64,000 nt of DNA. It comes from Gandjariella thermophila (lineage in GTDB: Bacteria > Actinomycetota > Actinomycetes > Mycobacteriales > Pseudonocardiaceae). The stretch covers positions 481-64,480 of the forward strand of contig NZ_BJFL01000018.1 in NCBI RefSeq assembly GCF_005405885.1, read 5' to 3'. Below the pieces are notes generated by a model. That model had not been told where the DNA came from, ran no database searches, and saw nothing but the letters and a program-made list of their open reading frames with translations. Positions within the stretch are counted from its first letter, which is position 1. Every line of letters begins with the position of its first letter. This document shows positions 27,074 to 34,623 of this stretch, in pieces. Both the position numbers and the translations under genes were made by a program.

Positions 27074-27649
27074 TCAAACTATCCTCCGGCCTGCGTCCGG
27101 CAGCCGGCGGGGACGTCCGAGGCTGCGCACCCGGGCCGGCGAGGACGTGAGACCGAGGTCGATCTCCACCACGCTGTCCTCGCCGAGGTCCATCACGTCG
27201 GTGACGGCGGACTCCAGTTCGCGAGCCCCGGCGAGGATCTTCTTCTGGCCGGCGGTGAGCTCGGTGCGCCGCCGGAGCGAGCCGGCCGGGCCGGTGAAGG
27301 TGCCCAGGTGCGGGCGCTGGAGCTCGTCGCGGATCTCGGCCCCGGGTCTGCCGGTCTTGGTTTCGGCGATGCGGATGAGCAGCAGCGCCAGCCAGCACAG
27401 CAGCACGTGGGCGCGGATGCGGTCCTCGACGCGGTGGTAGACGGGCCGCATGTCGATGATCGATTTCAGGTCGCGCCAGCCGCGTTCCACGTCCAGCACC
27501 TGCTTGTAGCCCAGGGCGATGTCCTCGGCCGAGGGCTTCGGGTCCGAGCAGCGCAGCAGGATCTTGTCGTTGGCCTCGGCGTCGAGGCGCCGCGGTCGGC
27601 GGTCTGGATCATGATCGGTGTGCGGGGTGAGCTTGCGGAGCCTGGTCAT
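27074..27649 (-). pseudogene. Chimeric remnant: IS transposase C terminus fused to Cas2 C terminus
   Basis: One open frame of 191 codons joins three pieces. About 22 residues (MTRLRKLTPHTDHDPDRRP) come first and do not match the IS. Next is the C-terminal third of an IS1634-family transposase (LLRCSDPKPSAEDIALGYKQ through AGQKKILAG), similar but not identical to the two full copies. Last is the C-terminal half of Cas2 (ELESAVTDVMDLGEDS onward), ending at the normal Cas2 stop. DNA homology to cas2 stops at about 27221. The ATG overlaps the stop of the CARF gene (ATGA), so the operon may once have had another gene here. Neither half can work alone; treated as a rearrangement scar. Confidence 0.75.
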
Positions 27650-28398
27650 CCGGTTCCCACGATGGTGCGCGGGTCGAAGGCGTGACCGCGTTGCGTGTAG
27701 GGAACACGGTTGCCCTCCTTGTCGGCCGCGGAGGACACGTAGACACACCGGGCGCCGAGGGAGGCCGCGACGCGCAGCATGCCGATGGTCATCGCGGCGG
27801 TGCCGCCGGTGACGTCCACGAGGATCCGTTGCGGGGCCGCGCCGATCGCGCGGACGGCTTCCGCGATGCGTTCGCTTTCCCCAATCACGGCAGCGGGGCT
27901 GTACGCGTCGATGATGCGGACCGGGACGAAGGTGATGCCGTCGGCGTCGAATTCCTTGGTGAGGGCATCGACCGCACTGTCCAACTGGGGTGTGACGATC
28001 CCGACGACGCTCCGCGGACGGGTACCTTCGCAGAGAAATTCTGGTACCTCTGGTTCGCGGTCACCCCGGCCGGTGCGGTTGTAGGGCAGCCGATCTCTTC
28101 GCGGGCTCAACGGCACGACGAGCACATCGGCTTCGGGGAGTTCAGTCAGGGGCAGGGGTCGGCGGGCGCGGCCTCGCACCCACAGGTGACGGGCGAACCC
28201 GACGACGAACGCGGCGACGAAAGCCGCGGCGACGGCGGCCGCGCGGAGCCATGCGTTGCGGGGAGAGTTCTCTGGGCTGCCCCACAAGTCGACGAACACG
28301 TCGGGCGCCACTGGCACCAGCAGCACAGCCGTGAACACGCCTTCGAGGTGCCGGCGGGCACCGAAGATCCGGTCGCCCAGCCACCGCGTCACCTTCAT
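27646..28398 (-). CDS. Membrane CARF-domain protein (putative cyclic-oligoadenylate-gated effector)
   Basis: This 250-residue protein is translationally coupled to the end of the type III operon; its ATG at 28398 overlaps the stop of cas7-insertion (ATGA). Two hydrophobic segments at about 20-38 (GVFTAVLLVPVAPDVFVDLW) and 49-74 (rich in Ala, Val and Phe) look like membrane helices with a short loop between. Residues 89-225 form a Rossmann-like CARF domain: DVLVVPLSP, VVGIVTPQLDSAVDAL, ITFVPVRI, and RILVDVTGGTAAMT with the Asp-x-Thr-Gly-Gly-Thr ligand-loop pattern at 195-200. No nuclease, protease or HEPN motif is visible. The architecture resembles the Cam1/TM-CARF class, which disturbs membranes on binding cyclic oligoadenylate, but with two helices. 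Effector role is inferred. Confidence 0.78.
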   Translation of the reverse strand: MKVTRWLGDRIFGARRHLEGVFTAVLLVPVAPDVFVDLWGSPENSPRNAWLRAAAVAAAFVAAFVVGFARHLWVRGRARRPLPLTELPEADVLVVPLSPRRDRLPYNRTGRGDREPEVPEFLCEGTRPRSVVGIVTPQLDSAVDALTKEFDADGITFVPVRIIDAYSPAAVIGESERIAEAVRAIGAAPQRILVDVTGGTAAMTIGMLRVAASLGARCVYVSSAADKEGNRVPYTQRGHAFDPRTIVGTG

Positions 28399-30398
28399 TC
28401 GATGTACTCCTTTAGCATCCGCTCGCCCAATTTCGGAAGTGACTGCGCCTTGCCACTGAGACTGGCTTTCTCGTTTTTGACGAACCACTCGTAGCCGGGT
28501 TCACGCGGCTTGTTCCTCGGATAGCTGACCTGTTCGTCGGCGGGGTAACCGGCGGCGGCCCGGCGGAAGGCTTCCAGGATGTCGGAATTCATGTGTGCGG
28601 CGAACTCGGTCGCCAGATGCGCGACGTCGGTGGTGGGAGTTTCGGCGCGCAAAGTGCGCAGGCCGTGCCGGATCTGGGCTCCCGTGGACGCGGTATGCGC
28701 GGTCGCGCTGAGTTCGACGGAACCGAAGCCCAGGGGCTTTCCCCAACCCAGTCGCAACCGTCCTGGTTTGCCCGGTTCACCGATGAGATGGGGGTCGAGA
28801 AGCCACAGCAGGGCGCCGAGCTCGGCCCGGTGCAGGTTCTCATACTCCACGGTGAACGTGAATTCTGCGCCGGGCTTGATCCAGCCGTGGATGGTCGCGT
28901 TCTGCTTGTCCTCCCGCTGCCTTCCATCGAGTAGCTGGTAGCGGATGTGGTTCACGATCTCGTTCGTCGAGGCGTTTTCCATCCACTGGTGGTGCGGATA
29001 CACCTTCCGGCCACGGACCTTCTGCCCGCGCCGGAACAGCCCGGACCGCTTCACACCGCCCCCGAGCGGGCGGTCCTCGTCATCGGCGAGATAGAAGCGG
29101 CCTTGCGTCGGCTTCGGCGTCGCAAGAGGGGGCAGAGTCAGTGGGCTCAGGCTCTGGACGGCCTCGCGGGTCGGGCAGGTCAGCCGGGTGATGCGGAGCT
29201 GGGCACGGTGTGCGCCGGTACCGTCCTGGTTCGACCAGCCGAAGACGCGGTCCGCCGGCGAGCACTGCTCCGCGGATTCGGCAGGACGTAGGGAAGGGTC
29301 CAACAGCTCGATCGGTGCGCGATCGTACGGGAGCCGGCTGACCATCACCGGACGCAGCCGCCAACCACCGCCCGGCAGGGGTTCCGCCCAGCACGGCAGT
29401 GGTGCCCCGTCCTCGATCTTCTCGACCACCGTGTCCGGTCCGGTCCAGGGCGGCGCGCTGCCACCGGCTTCGTAGAGGTGCCGGGACCAGGCCGTGCGAC
29501 CAGGCTCATGGCCGAGGTATTCCCAGGCGTGGTGGCCGTCGCGGTCGCGGATCTCGCTGTTCCCGGCGTGCTCGTTCACCTCGATCTGGTCTTTGATCAG
29601 CGCTTTCAACTCGTTGACGAGTTCGCCAGATTCCGGGATGCGCCGGGGCTCCTTGCATGTCAGTTCGCCCCGGCCGTCGACGACTTCGGTGACGAAAAGC
29701 CGTTCGGCCCGCTTGCTCTCGATGTTCGGGCCGGTGATGTGCAAGATCCCACGAACGTGGTACCAGTCGTCGCTCTCCGGCGCGAGCGGAAGTTCTTCGT
29801 CCTCCGACAACAGGGTTTCCACCCGCCAACCGGTTCGCGTCCGGGAGATGAGCGCCTCAACGACCTGCCGATGCGTGAAGGAGCCGAGTTGCCAGTCCCG
29901 CCGGTTCTTGTTGTGCTTCCACGTCGGGATCGGGATGGCAGGCTTGCACCGCCTGTCCCCGTGGACCAGATCGCCGAGGATCTCGACGCGCGGGCCACTG
30001 TGGATGAGAGCAGGTTGGAGCTTCTTCAGCTCGTCGGAGACCTCGCAGCGGTAGCCGAGCCGGCGGTCGTGGTCGAACACGGACAGGCGGGAGTTGGTGA
30101 CGGCCTCGTAGGCCGAGCGCAGCATGCCTTTGACCGAGGTGGCGGGAAGATCGCACCGTTCAACGCCGTCCGGATCCGTGGTGAGGGCGACCTGGAGGTG
30201 TGTGTGGCCGTCGATCTCCTCCCCACGCATGACCAACAGTGGAGTGACGACGGTCATTCGCACGTCGATGCGGCCGCTGAGCAGGTTCTCGTGCCATCGG
30301 TGGTGTCCCGCGGGTGGGGCATCGCGTAGGCCTTCCGGCATGCGGTCGCCGTCACGCCGCAGCGCGGGAATGAAATTGTACGGGTTGTGGAACGGCAT
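28395..30398 (-). CDS. Cas7-insertion subunit of type III-Dv (TIGR03986-like RAMP)
   Basis: This 667-residue RAMP protein begins MPFHNPYNFIPALRR, the family hallmark of TIGR03986. The Cas7 core shows VVTPLLVMRGEEIDGHTHL and CDLPATSVKGMLRSAYEAV (thumb/glycine region, about residues 50-100), a large central insertion, then GRLRLGWGKPLGFGSVELS near the C terminus. In the Synechocystis III-Dv complex the Cas7-insertion subunit sits at the end of the backbone and cleaves target RNA. Asp in the EEIDGH loop is a candidate catalytic residue here. AGGTAGG precedes the ATG. It is followed by the CARF gene with a 4-bp overlap. Confidence 0.85.
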   Translation of the reverse strand: MPFHNPYNFIPALRRDGDRMPEGLRDAPPAGHHRWHENLLSGRIDVRMTVVTPLLVMRGEEIDGHTHLQVALTTDPDGVERCDLPATSVKGMLRSAYEAVTNSRLSVFDHDRRLGYRCEVSDELKKLQPALIHSGPRVEILGDLVHGDRRCKPAIPIPTWKHNKNRRDWQLGSFTHRQVVEALISRTRTGWRVETLLSEDEELPLAPESDDWYHVRGILHITGPNIESKRAERLFVTEVVDGRGELTCKEPRRIPESGELVNELKALIKDQIEVNEHAGNSEIRDRDGHHAWEYLGHEPGRTAWSRHLYEAGGSAPPWTGPDTVVEKIEDGAPLPCWAEPLPGGGWRLRPVMVSRLPYDRAPIELLDPSLRPAESAEQCSPADRVFGWSNQDGTGAHRAQLRITRLTCPTREAVQSLSPLTLPPLATPKPTQGRFYLADDEDRPLGGGVKRSGLFRRGQKVRGRKVYPHHQWMENASTNEIVNHIRYQLLDGRQREDKQNATIHGWIKPGAEFTFTVEYENLHRAELGALLWLLDPHLIGEPGKPGRLRLGWGKPLGFGSVELSATAHTASTGAQIRHGLRTLRAETPTTDVAHLATEFAAHMNSDILEAFRRAAAGYPADEQVSYPRNKPREPGYEWFVKNEKASLSGKAQSLPKLGERMLKEYIE

Positions 30399-30401
30399 CT
30401 C

Positions 30402-30983
30402 CTACCTGGTCTCCCCATACGTAGGCGTCGTCTCGGCCAGGCCGAGCAGTCGTTCCTCGGCGACGCCGGTGTTGCCGAACTCGTCGATGGTCAGATATTC
30501 GCGGTAGCGCAGGCAGAGATACCGGCTCGGGAAATCCTGGCCGGCCTCGGTCTCCGGCGGATCGGCAGGCAGCTCCACCCCATTCAGCCGCCCCTCCAAC
30601 GCGCGGCACCATCCGGGCATGATCGCCTCGAACCGCCCGCCCCACAGGGCATACTCCCCATCCACCGTGGACGTCACCGGGATCTCCTCAGCGGCCCAAC
30701 CGGAATGCGCGCCGGGGTTCTCGGTGACGGCGACCGCGCGTCCCCGGCCGCCGCCGTCGTGCAGCCAGCGCAGATCGGTTTCCCCGTCGAACAGCCGCGC
30801 GGAGAACACGCCGGTCAGCTCGCAAGGCCCCCGTGCGGTGCGGAGGACTTTCCCATCCCAGCGGGTGACCTGATGTGCGGTCGCGGAGCTGAGGAAGGCG
30901 ATCGCACCGGCGGGACGTCCGGCCGCGCCGAGCGTGTCGGCGAGGGTCAGCGGACCCGGTGCGATGCACCAGTAGGCGGTCAT
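30402..30983 (-). CDS. csx19: Csx19 (TIGR03984-like) subunit of type III-D
   Basis: This 193-residue protein starts MTAYWCIAPGPLTLADTLG and contains WRALEGRLNG-type and QDFPSRYLCLRYREYLTIDEFGN segments, matching my memory of the TIGR03984/Csx19 family found only with type III-D loci. Csx19 is a structural subunit of the III-Dv effector. The start ATG 30983 overlaps the cas7-2x stop by 4 bp. Frame readings extending further upstream run antisense-like through cas7-2x and are not used. The family call rests on sequence recognition and operon position. Confidence 0.78.
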   Translation of the reverse strand: MTAYWCIAPGPLTLADTLGAAGRPAGAIAFLSSATAHQVTRWDGKVLRTARGPCELTGVFSARLFDGETDLRWLHDGGGRGRAVAVTENPGAHSGWAAEEIPVTSTVDGEYALWGGRFEAIMPGWCRALEGRLNGVELPADPPETEAGQDFPSRYLCLRYREYLTIDEFGNTGVAEERLLGLAETTPTYGETR

Positions 30984-32371
30984 GCCGTTACGCCTTTCTC
31001 GATGCCCAGCAAGGAGTCCAGGCCGGTCCCGTCGGCGAGTGCGCGCAGCCAGCTCCACCAGTCGCCGGCGAACTCTGGCAGCCCGGCCGCTCCGGTCACG
31101 GTCACCTCGCGCACCTCGACCTCGCCCAGCCCGCGGGTGCTCGCGTGACCGAAGCCGGCCGCGCCGTCGATGATCCGGGCGAGGGCGACGCCCAGCAGGA
31201 CAACGGCGGCGCGGAGCCGGTCGGCGGGTATACGAGCCGGGTCGAGCCGCACGACAATCGGATCCCACTCCCAGACACGCGGTTCGGCCGTGGTGAACAG
31301 GCGCGCGTCGGCGGCACCGCCGGTCCAGCGATCGACCGCCACCCGGGTCCGCTTCGCGAGCCATCCCGGCGTCCGCGCTTCCACCCCCGTGAACTCGCGA
31401 TCCCCATCTGCCGGCGCCACCGGCTCGTCTGGTCGCGCGGTGACGTCGGCGATCCGGATGGCGGCAGCCCGGTCCGGAGAGCCGAACAGCATCGCCAGTA
31501 CCGGGACCCGGGTGGCGAGGTCGGCGACGCTCGCCACCGGATCGCCTGTCGGGTCAGCGTCCGGCCCGAGCAGCGTGCGCACCACGCGTTCGGCCTCGGA
31601 CCGCAGCACGCCCTTGATCGACGAGCCGGGCAGCACCGGCGCGAATCCACCGTCCACAGTGGTCAACAGCGGGAGCAGTTCGCCCTTCGCGCCGGCCGCG
31701 GACGCGGCGACGACCACGGGCTGCCGCGGGCGCCAGTCCAGCCTGATCTCCATGCCGGTCGTCTCGCCGGCCGGTTCGATCTCCTCCGGTTCCGTGCGTC
31801 CGGCGAGCATGGCCAGCACGGATCGGCGCGAACGCAGGTCGGCGCGCCTGACGGTGGCCGAGACGCAGTCCAGCAAGCCGAGACCGCGGCTGCTCGCCGC
31901 GCCGATGGTCAGCCCGTGAGCCCGGACGTGGGCGATCAGTTTGCGCAGGCTGGGCCGGTTCAACCCTTCGTAACGCAGGTCGAGGACCAGCTGCTGGCCG
32001 GAGGGCAGGACGAGCCGGTCGTAGAGCAGCGCCGTCGCCGCGGCACCGGTGCGCCGGTCGATACCCACCCCGGTTCTGAGCTCGACACCGCGGTCGGGGA
32101 CGACGGAGTCGAAAACGCTGAGCCGGCTGGCCTGGCCGTCTTGACCATCGGCGTAGCCGAACACCTCCATTTCGTCCTCCGGAGCGATCTCGCGGATCAG
32201 CGCCCGCAACACCCCGGTCCACGAACTCCCCGGAATAATCAACCGGTCCTGACCGTCCGCCGCCAACGGCAGGTCGGCCACCGCGTCGGCTCCTGCGGCG
32301 CCGACGTGCACCGGCGTCCTAGCCCGGAATTCCAGCCGATAGTCGTCGCGCACATAGTGGGGTGGCGTCAC
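30980..32371 (-). CDS. Cas7-2x: two fused Cas7 (Csm3-like) domains, type III-Dv
   Basis: This 463-residue protein holds two consecutive Cas7-type RAMP domains. Domain 1 has RTPVHVGAAGADAVADLPL and IIPGSSWTGVLRALIREIA. Domain 2 (from about 207) has RQPVVVAASAAGAKGELLP and VLPGSSIKGVLRSEAERVV. Each ends with a glycine-rich segment (IGAASSRGLGLLDCV; FGHASTRGLGEVEV). This is the Cas7-2x architecture of type III-Dv. The loop that holds the RNA-cleaving Asp in Csm3 homologues contains Asp29/Asp33 in domain 1, but Lys229/Glu231 in domain 2, so only one domain may cut. It starts at GTG, overlapping the stop of the upstream fusion gene (GTGA). Confidence 0.85.
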   Translation of the reverse strand: MTPPHYVRDDYRLEFRARTPVHVGAAGADAVADLPLAADGQDRLIIPGSSWTGVLRALIREIAPEDEMEVFGYADGQDGQASRLSVFDSVVPDRGVELRTGVGIDRRTGAAATALLYDRLVLPSGQQLVLDLRYEGLNRPSLRKLIAHVRAHGLTIGAASSRGLGLLDCVSATVRRADLRSRRSVLAMLAGRTEPEEIEPAGETTGMEIRLDWRPRQPVVVAASAAGAKGELLPLLTTVDGGFAPVLPGSSIKGVLRSEAERVVRTLLGPDADPTGDPVASVADLATRVPVLAMLFGSPDRAAAIRIADVTARPDEPVAPADGDREFTGVEARTPGWLAKRTRVAVDRWTGGAADARLFTTAEPRVWEWDPIVVRLDPARIPADRLRAAVVLLGVALARIIDGAAGFGHASTRGLGEVEVREVTVTGAAGLPEFAGDWWSWLRALADGTGLDSLLGIEKGVTA

Positions 32372-34623
32372 GCGGCATCCTCCCGCCGCAGCTTGTCGAC
32401 CACGTCGGCCACCAGTGCCGCGAACGCGGCGGCTCGATCACGATCGCTTCGGACCGCGATCCCTTCCGCGGCAAGCACGTCCCACCAGGACCGCAACGAC
32501 CGCATCGGCTGACGCCCGACCAAGCAGTTGATGACCTCCGCGGCCTGGCGCTCGGGTTCGCGCCTGGGGAGCCTGCGCTGGGACACCTGCCCGATCTTGG
32601 CCGTCACCGGCCTCAGGTTTCCGGCGACGGCGGCCGCGACCGCCGTCGCCCGCCAGGCGCCTCGCTGGCTACGGCTGAGCTTGCCCAACGTCTTCGCCAA
32701 GGCGTCGTACTCGGGCTTGGCGCGGGCGTCAGGCAAGGCCATACGAGCGCGCTCGGCGACCACCGCCGCCGTCACCACCTGGAAGACCTGCTCGTCCGCA
32801 CCAGATAGTTCCACGGCTGCCTCCACAGACGGGCCGGGCGGTTCCGTCGATTCGGCGATCCGGGCGCTGCCCACGGCGAGCAACGGGGCGTCGGCGACCA
32901 GTTCGCCGTATCCCTCGGCCACCCGATCTCCCAGTCCGTACCTGAGCAGCTCCGCCCATGCCGCGGCCGGTGGCGGGCCGTCGGGGAAACGGATCGTCAG
33001 CACGGTGCCGGCCGCGAGCCCGACGATGCTTTCCCTCGGCAGTTGCCAGCTTCGCTGCCAGCTGTCCCGGCGACGGGTCCGCGCGGTGACGTCGACCAGT
33101 TCCACCGCGACGCCCAGCTGCGCGGCCATCGCGGCCACCGCGTCCCGCGGGCTCGCCGACAACCGGAGTCCCCGCCCACGCACCGCAAGGTCCGACACCG
33201 CCCACAGCGTCGCCACCTCCCCCGGCGCGGCGAACTCGGGCATCGCGGTCTCCCGCGCCTCGACGGTGACCGCGCCGTATTCGCCGCGCCGTCGAGCGCC
33301 CAGCCGCGCCGGTCCCGCCAGCGCCTGCCACGGGTCGGCCAAGCCGTCCAAAACGGACCAGCGCACGATCACCCGCCCGCGTAGCCGGGTGCCCGCCGGG
33401 ATGACCTCCAGTTCGAAAATGCCCATGTCGGTGTTCGGGCGCTGGCTGACCTCCTCGACGGTGTTGTGACTGATCCGCGCCAGCGACGACGACCACACCG
33501 TGACCTCGCCGTCGGTGACCTCGCCGTCGGTGTAGGCCTCGCGCACCTGCCGCCACCCGAGCGGCAGATCGTCGACCGGGTGGCTGGCCGAACGGAGATC
33601 ACGCTGGTCGCCGTCGCGCGACCGGTACAGCGACAGCGGCACCGGCATCCCGCGCCGCCCCGCCACTTCGGGCAGCGCATGGCGGATCACCAGGGCCTGC
33701 TCCCAGATCGCCCTCCGGACGCGCTCGGCGCCCCACCGCTGGGACAGCCACGGCAGCAACAGGCTGCCCGGCACGTAGTCGAGCCCGCGCACGATGTTCC
33801 CGGTCACGTGGCTGGACACCCGAACCGGCGCGGTCGTGGTGACCATGAGATCCGCCGCCACCCAGTCGCCTCCCGCCGGGTGCGCCGGAATCGCCGGTGG
33901 CGCGTCGGATCGTGGCTCGGCGGGCCGCGGCTCCGGCGGCGTCCATCCCGTGTCCGCGAGCCAACGGACCCACCTCCCCGAATCCTGCCCCCCGCCGATG
34001 CCGATCTGGACCCGCCCCAGGCCGCGCCGCCGATCGCCGCCCAGCTGGGCGCACCACCCCGCGCCCGCCATCAGCAGGGCCGTCACCGCGGTCCGCTGAT
34101 CGGCGTCGTCCGGAAACGGGTCGATCACCAGCTCGGCGTGCAGTTCCATGCCGCCGCGCGCGACTTCGGTGAACCGTAACGCCCTGTCCAGGGCCCGGCC
34201 GGTGTCCCGATCGATCGCTACACCCGCGCGGCGAATCGTCGTCGCCTCGACCAGCCCGGCCCGGCGAAGTCTCGCCCGCAGTGCCGGACTCAGTCGCGCC
34301 GCTCCGATCCCCACCAGCGCCGCGCCGAGCTGCCGCTGCTGGCCGGGCGGGGCCGTCGGGGGCGCGCCGAAGACGTGCCGATGCCAGCGCTGCCACACGC
34401 CGTCGACCGCGCCGTCGTCCAAGGCGATCGCCACCACCCGGCAGGCCTCGCGCAGCACCCCGGTCAGCGACGTCCCCGGCACATAAGGCAGACCGTCCGC
34501 GTCGCGACGCACCACGGCGTCCACGTCGCCAGGAATCCCGTGCCCGGCCCCGACGTGCCAGTCCGACAACATGCGCACCACCACCGGCGACACCGCCGGC
34601 AGTGCAGCCGGAGCCGCCCTCAC
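32368..34623 (-). CDS. Cas7-Cas5-Cas11 fusion subunit, type III-Dv
   Basis: This 751-residue multidomain RAMP protein fits the Cas7-Cas5-Cas11 fusion of type III-Dv. Residues 1 to about 230 are Cas7-like (LSDWHVGAGHGIPGDVDAVV, YVPGTSLTGVLREAC, LGGDRRRGLGRVQI). About 255-600 are Csx10/Cas5-like (TTTAPVRVSSHVTGNIVRGLDYVPGSLLLPWL, RRRGEYGAVTVE, GLGDRVAEGYGEL). About 620-751 are helical and basic (AYs replaced by SQRGAWRATAVAAAVAGNLRP and a terminal EVINCLVGRQPMRSL), compatible with a Cas11 small subunit. The Asp residues in GDVDAVVRRD are candidates for RNA cleavage. The start ATG overlaps the cas10 stop (ATGA). Confidence 0.82.
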   Translation of the reverse strand: MRAAPAALPAVSPVVVRMLSDWHVGAGHGIPGDVDAVVRRDADGLPYVPGTSLTGVLREACRVVAIALDDGAVDGVWQRWHRHVFGAPPTAPPGQQRQLGAALVGIGAARLSPALRARLRRAGLVEATTIRRAGVAIDRDTGRALDRALRFTEVARGGMELHAELVIDPFPDDADQRTAVTALLMAGAGWCAQLGGDRRRGLGRVQIGIGGGQDSGRWVRWLADTGWTPPEPRPAEPRSDAPPAIPAHPAGGDWVAADLMVTTTAPVRVSSHVTGNIVRGLDYVPGSLLLPWLSQRWGAERVRRAIWEQALVIRHALPEVAGRRGMPVPLSLYRSRDGDQRDLRSASHPVDDLPLGWRQVREAYTDGEVTDGEVTVWSSSLARISHNTVEEVSQRPNTDMGIFELEVIPAGTRLRGRVIVRWSVLDGLADPWQALAGPARLGARRRGEYGAVTVEARETAMPEFAAPGEVATLWAVSDLAVRGRGLRLSASPRDAVAAMAAQLGVAVELVDVTARTRRRDSWQRSWQLPRESIVGLAAGTVLTIRFPDGPPPAAAWAELLRYGLGDRVAEGYGELVADAPLLAVGSARIAESTEPPGPSVEAAVELSGADEQVFQVVTAAVVAERARMALPDARAKPEYDALAKTLGKLSRSQRGAWRATAVAAAVAGNLRPVTAKIGQVSQRRLPRREPERQAAEVINCLVGRQPMRSLRSWWDVLAAEGIAVRSDRDRAAAFAALVADVVDKLRREDAA

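Noticed and set aside
28395-34623. A III-E-type single-protein effector (Cas7-11/gRAMP)
   Set aside because: The Cas7, Cas5 and Cas11 domains are spread over three proteins, Cas10 and Csx19 are present, and there is no TPR-CHAT partner; III-Dv fits better.
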